Both the position numbers and the translations under genes were made by a program. The notes below the pieces were generated by a model, which worked only from the letters and a program-made list of their open reading frames with translations, had not been told where the DNA came from and made no database searches. Below are positions 62,306 to 64,000 of a DNA stretch of 64,000 bases, piece after piece; within the stretch, counting starts at the first letter, position 1, and each line of letters begins with the position of its first letter. The DNA comes from Streptomyces monomycini. GTDB taxonomy: Bacteria; Actinomycetota; Actinomycetes; Streptomycetales; Streptomycetaceae. The stretch is taken from positions 246,562-310,561 of the forward strand of contig NZ_JAFIQY010000007.1 of the NCBI RefSeq assembly GCF_022271435.1, in the 5' to 3' direction.

Positions 62306-62894
62306 GTGCGGACGCCTCCTCTCCCCATGCAGCGGCACCCTGTGACCTGTCAGCGGGCAAGGGCGCAATTTCGGCCCCATCCTGACCCCGAACTCGCGCT
62401 TTCAACCGCTTCGGCGAACACAATTGGGCAGAGTTATACGCAACGTTCCCATTGCTTTGCTCTACATGCCGCGCACATATGCGGACAGCGTTTGCTTGTA
62501 TGGCGCGATATATATACATCGCCGGAGATGCGGTAGGGGGCGGGATGATGCGACTGTGAAAGTCAGTTGTTCGAATATGGGGTGGCGAAGGGACGTAGCG
62601 GAGGCCGCTGTGGAAGGAGAGACGCGCCTCGGACGGTCACATCGTCCACTGCGCACCGTGGTCTCCACAGACGAGATGGGTTTTGCTATTCCTTTCTCGA
62701 GAAGGCGGAACCAACGATGCTCCGAAGCCATCCGGGGCGTACAGGCTCGGTTCGGGACCCGCCCGGCGCCGGGCCGCTCGCGGAGGCGCCAAGGCCGGAG
62801 CGTGGCTACCAGCCGTGAAGTTGCCGCAGCGTCAGGTTCTATCGCGCTGGTTAGGGCAAAACACCGGCCCAGCACAGCACTTCGTGAGCAGGCA
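62306..62894. other. nar promoter region and eroded DNA
   Basis: No gene that I trust. The stretch 62400-62540 is locally A+T-rich and holds an imperfect palindrome GCGATATATATACATCGC (62505-62522) and CCGC-8-GCGG (62470-62483), candidates for control of the leftward nar operon. No classical FNR box is evident. Confidence 0.4.
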
Positions 62895-63170
62895 TTGGTG
62901 GCCTGGCCCACCGCACGGGTTGCACGGATGTTGGGCGTGAGCGCCCGGACTCTGCGGCCCGGCGACCAGACCGGTGTGCTGCCGCCCGCGCGTGGACCGG
63001 CGGCAACAGCCACCGTTGCTTCGATGCCATCACCGCCGGCTGCTCGCCGAACGCGACCGGCTCGGCGTCCCGACCGCGGCCGTCTCCCGCACGATCAGCG
63101 ATGCGGAACGCCCGAAAAGGGCGGCAGCCGCATGGCCATGGCCAACCGTGTCAGTATCCGCATGAGCTGA
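62895..63170 (+). pseudogene. MerR-type regulator remnant
   Basis: TARVARMLGVSARTLRPGDQ then TGVLPPAR is a MerR HTH (the usual R-x-Y-D after LR is P-G-D). After about 62990 the frame is lost: a second frame continues with RLLAERDRLGVPTAAVSRTI, the dimerisation helix. Two breaks and no start codon in context; a decayed gene. A strong hairpin follows. Confidence 0.5.
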
Positions 63171-63177
63171 AAGGGGA

Positions 63178-63215
63178 CCAGTTCGCTGCCGGGGGTGACC
63201 ACGGCAGCGAACTGG
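63178..63215. terminator. Perfect 14-bp stem-loop
   Basis: Stem 63178-63191 with 63202-63215, 10-base loop, just after the MerR remnant. Probably a former terminator. Confidence 0.7.
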
Positions 63216-63295
63216 GCGTCCAGGGCCTGCGCGGAGTGATCACGCTGTGGCTGGACACCGGTCGGGGCGCCTTGGACGGAGGTGCCGTGCGCTGG

Positions 63296-63589
63296 TCAGC
63301 GGCCGGGCTTCGCCGTCGTCCGGCGGCGTATGGGGCAGCGGGCGGTGGGAGTAGTGCGCAGGTTCGGGATCGGTCCGGCGCGCAGGAGCGAGGACTCACC
63401 AGTGCCAGACGGGCCGACCAACACCGGCACGGGTCTCTCGCGCACCATGACCAGCAGCTGCTGGATGAGGTGGTCTCGGCCGAAGAAGCGGTCCTGGTCA
63501 CCTGTTTCGTAGCGCGCCGGCCCCGGATAGGGCGTCTGGTCGGCGGTGTTTCGGACCATCACGGTGACGGAATCAAAGCCGCGCGTCAT
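63296..63589 (-). pseudogene. nSTAND1/WD40-type NTPase fragment with altered P-loop
   Basis: A 97-residue frame from ATG 63589 (GGGAAG upstream). TPYPGPARYETGDQDRFFGR and LVGPSGTGESSLLRAGPIP match the start of novel-STAND NTPases, which precede WD40 or similar sensors in Streptomyces. The P-loop lysine is glutamate (G-T-G-E-S), and the frame ends shortly after. It is a fragment of a signalling NTPase, inactive as it stands. Divergent from the GMC gene. Confidence 0.55.
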
Positions 63590-63677
63590 CTTCCCGCCGT
63601 GCGACCGTGATGCTTCGCTACCTGATAGCGGCTGGGCGAAGCCGTGCAGGAGTGACGACGCTCCGAAGGAGGGCCGC

Positions 63678-64000
63678 GTGCCGGGATTCGACTTCGTCAT
63701 CGTGGGCGCGGGGACGGCCGGCTGTGTGCTGGCGGCGAGGCTGTCGCAGGACGTGAACACGCAGGTCCTGTTGATCGAGGCGGGTGGCTCGAAGATGCTG
63801 CCCGCGCAGGCCTCGCCTCCCGCGTGGCCGACTCTGCTCCAGACCCCCGCGAACTGGGGGGACGTCACCGTCGAGCAGTCGGCCACCGGCACATCTGTAC
63901 GACTGCCGCGTGGGCGCGGGCTCGGCGGGTCCTCGGCGATCAACGGCATGGTCTTCGCCCGCGGCCACCGCTTGGGCTACGACCGGTGGCCCGGCCAGGG
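63678..64000 (+). CDS. GMC-family oxidoreductase, 5' part
   Basis: GTG 63678 with GAAGGAGG 5 bases upstream; 107 residues are visible before the window ends. FVIVGAGTAGCVLAARLS is the FAD-binding GxGxxG fold (G10, G12, G15), LLIEAGG ends the second strand, and RGRGLGGSSAINGMVFARG is the GMC signature 1. Choline dehydrogenase-like; the substrate is set by the unseen C-terminal part. Confidence 0.85.
   Translation, partial: MPGFDFVIVGAGTAGCVLAARLSQDVNTQVLLIEAGGSKMLPAQASPPAWPTLLQTPANWGDVTVEQSATGTSVRLPRGRGLGGSSAINGMVFARGHRLGYDRWPGQ

Noticed and set aside
1..64000. CRISPR array, rRNA, complete integrase or plasmid replication initiator
   Set aside because: No regularly spaced 25-40 bp repeats, no rRNA-like stretch, and no tyrosine or full-length serine integrase or Rep motif could be found by reading the sequence.

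Overview
The window is high-G+C DNA with strong third-position G/C bias, many GTG starts and long chains of genes coupled through 4-base GTGA or ATGA overlaps. Together with the families present (DUF2637/Spd-like proteins, TraB-type FtsK translocase, DUF6907, BTAD regulator, MAB_1171c-like protein, SCO-type two-component genes) this points to Streptomyces or a close relative, most likely a linear plasmid or a chromosome-arm island rich in mobile DNA.

Layout. 1-3.4 kb: a partial NERD-domain gene, a frameshifted propeller/Ig-like protein and a secreted GH16 enzyme. 3.6-18.6 kb: a conjugation region of the actinomycete integrative-conjugative type: a DUF6907 protein, a GntR/UTRA regulator, a string of small spread-type proteins, a DUF2637 protein, a TraB DNA translocase, several element-type hypotheticals, then a CpaE-like ATPase and an ArdC-type antirestriction protein with an HExxH motif. 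No integrase, excisionase plus integrase pair, or replication initiator of that element class is visible. 19.4-22.7 kb: a HAD phosphatase divergent from an XRE-TPR regulator, then an overlapping trio that includes a serine-recombinase-like protein lacking its catalytic serine. 22.9-30.2 kb: a leftward operon XRE regulator, HExxH peptidase-like protein, MAB_1171c-like membrane protein, FAD oxidoreductase; divergent from it are a small protein and a membrane-embedded LysM-BTAD regulator behind a promoter bracketed by two palindromic operators. 30.2-40.8 kb: a compact leftward type IV secretion-like operon (sigma-like protein, VirB2-like pilin, VirB6/TrbL-like, PrgI, VirB4, VirD4/TraG, replication-relaxation protein, lytic transglycosylase-NlpC/P60). 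41.3-45.5 kb: an excisionase-like protein, an alpha/beta hydrolase without its nucleophile, and a truncated NACHT-type gene next to an IS21 remnant. 45.5-48.3 kb: tandem duplicated secreted serine hydrolases. 48.4-54 kb: FtsX-type ABC exporter divergent from a NarL-type two-component system, sharing a palindromic operator. 54-62.3 kb: a TetR remnant, a TDT/SLAC1-family channel and narGHJI (with a frameshift in narH). 62.3-64 kb: decayed MerR and STAND fragments and the start of a GMC oxidoreductase.

How the parts fit. Two mechanistically different DNA-transfer machines, the TraB double-stranded-DNA pump with Spd proteins and a multi-subunit T4SS-like apparatus, sit about 15 kb apart, with antirestriction and regulatory genes between them. 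The LysM-BTAD protein, immediately upstream of and convergent with the T4SS operon, is a candidate envelope-responsive regulator of it. The right third is ordinary accessory chromosome-type content: envelope hydrolases, an efflux pump under a two-component system and dissimilatory nitrate reductase.

Several genes (at about 840, 14.72 kb, 29.83 kb and 57.15 kb) are broken by single-base shifts, some in homopolymers. These may be true decay or assembly errors and should be checked on reads. All functional assignments rest on reading motifs and gene order; no similarity search was run.
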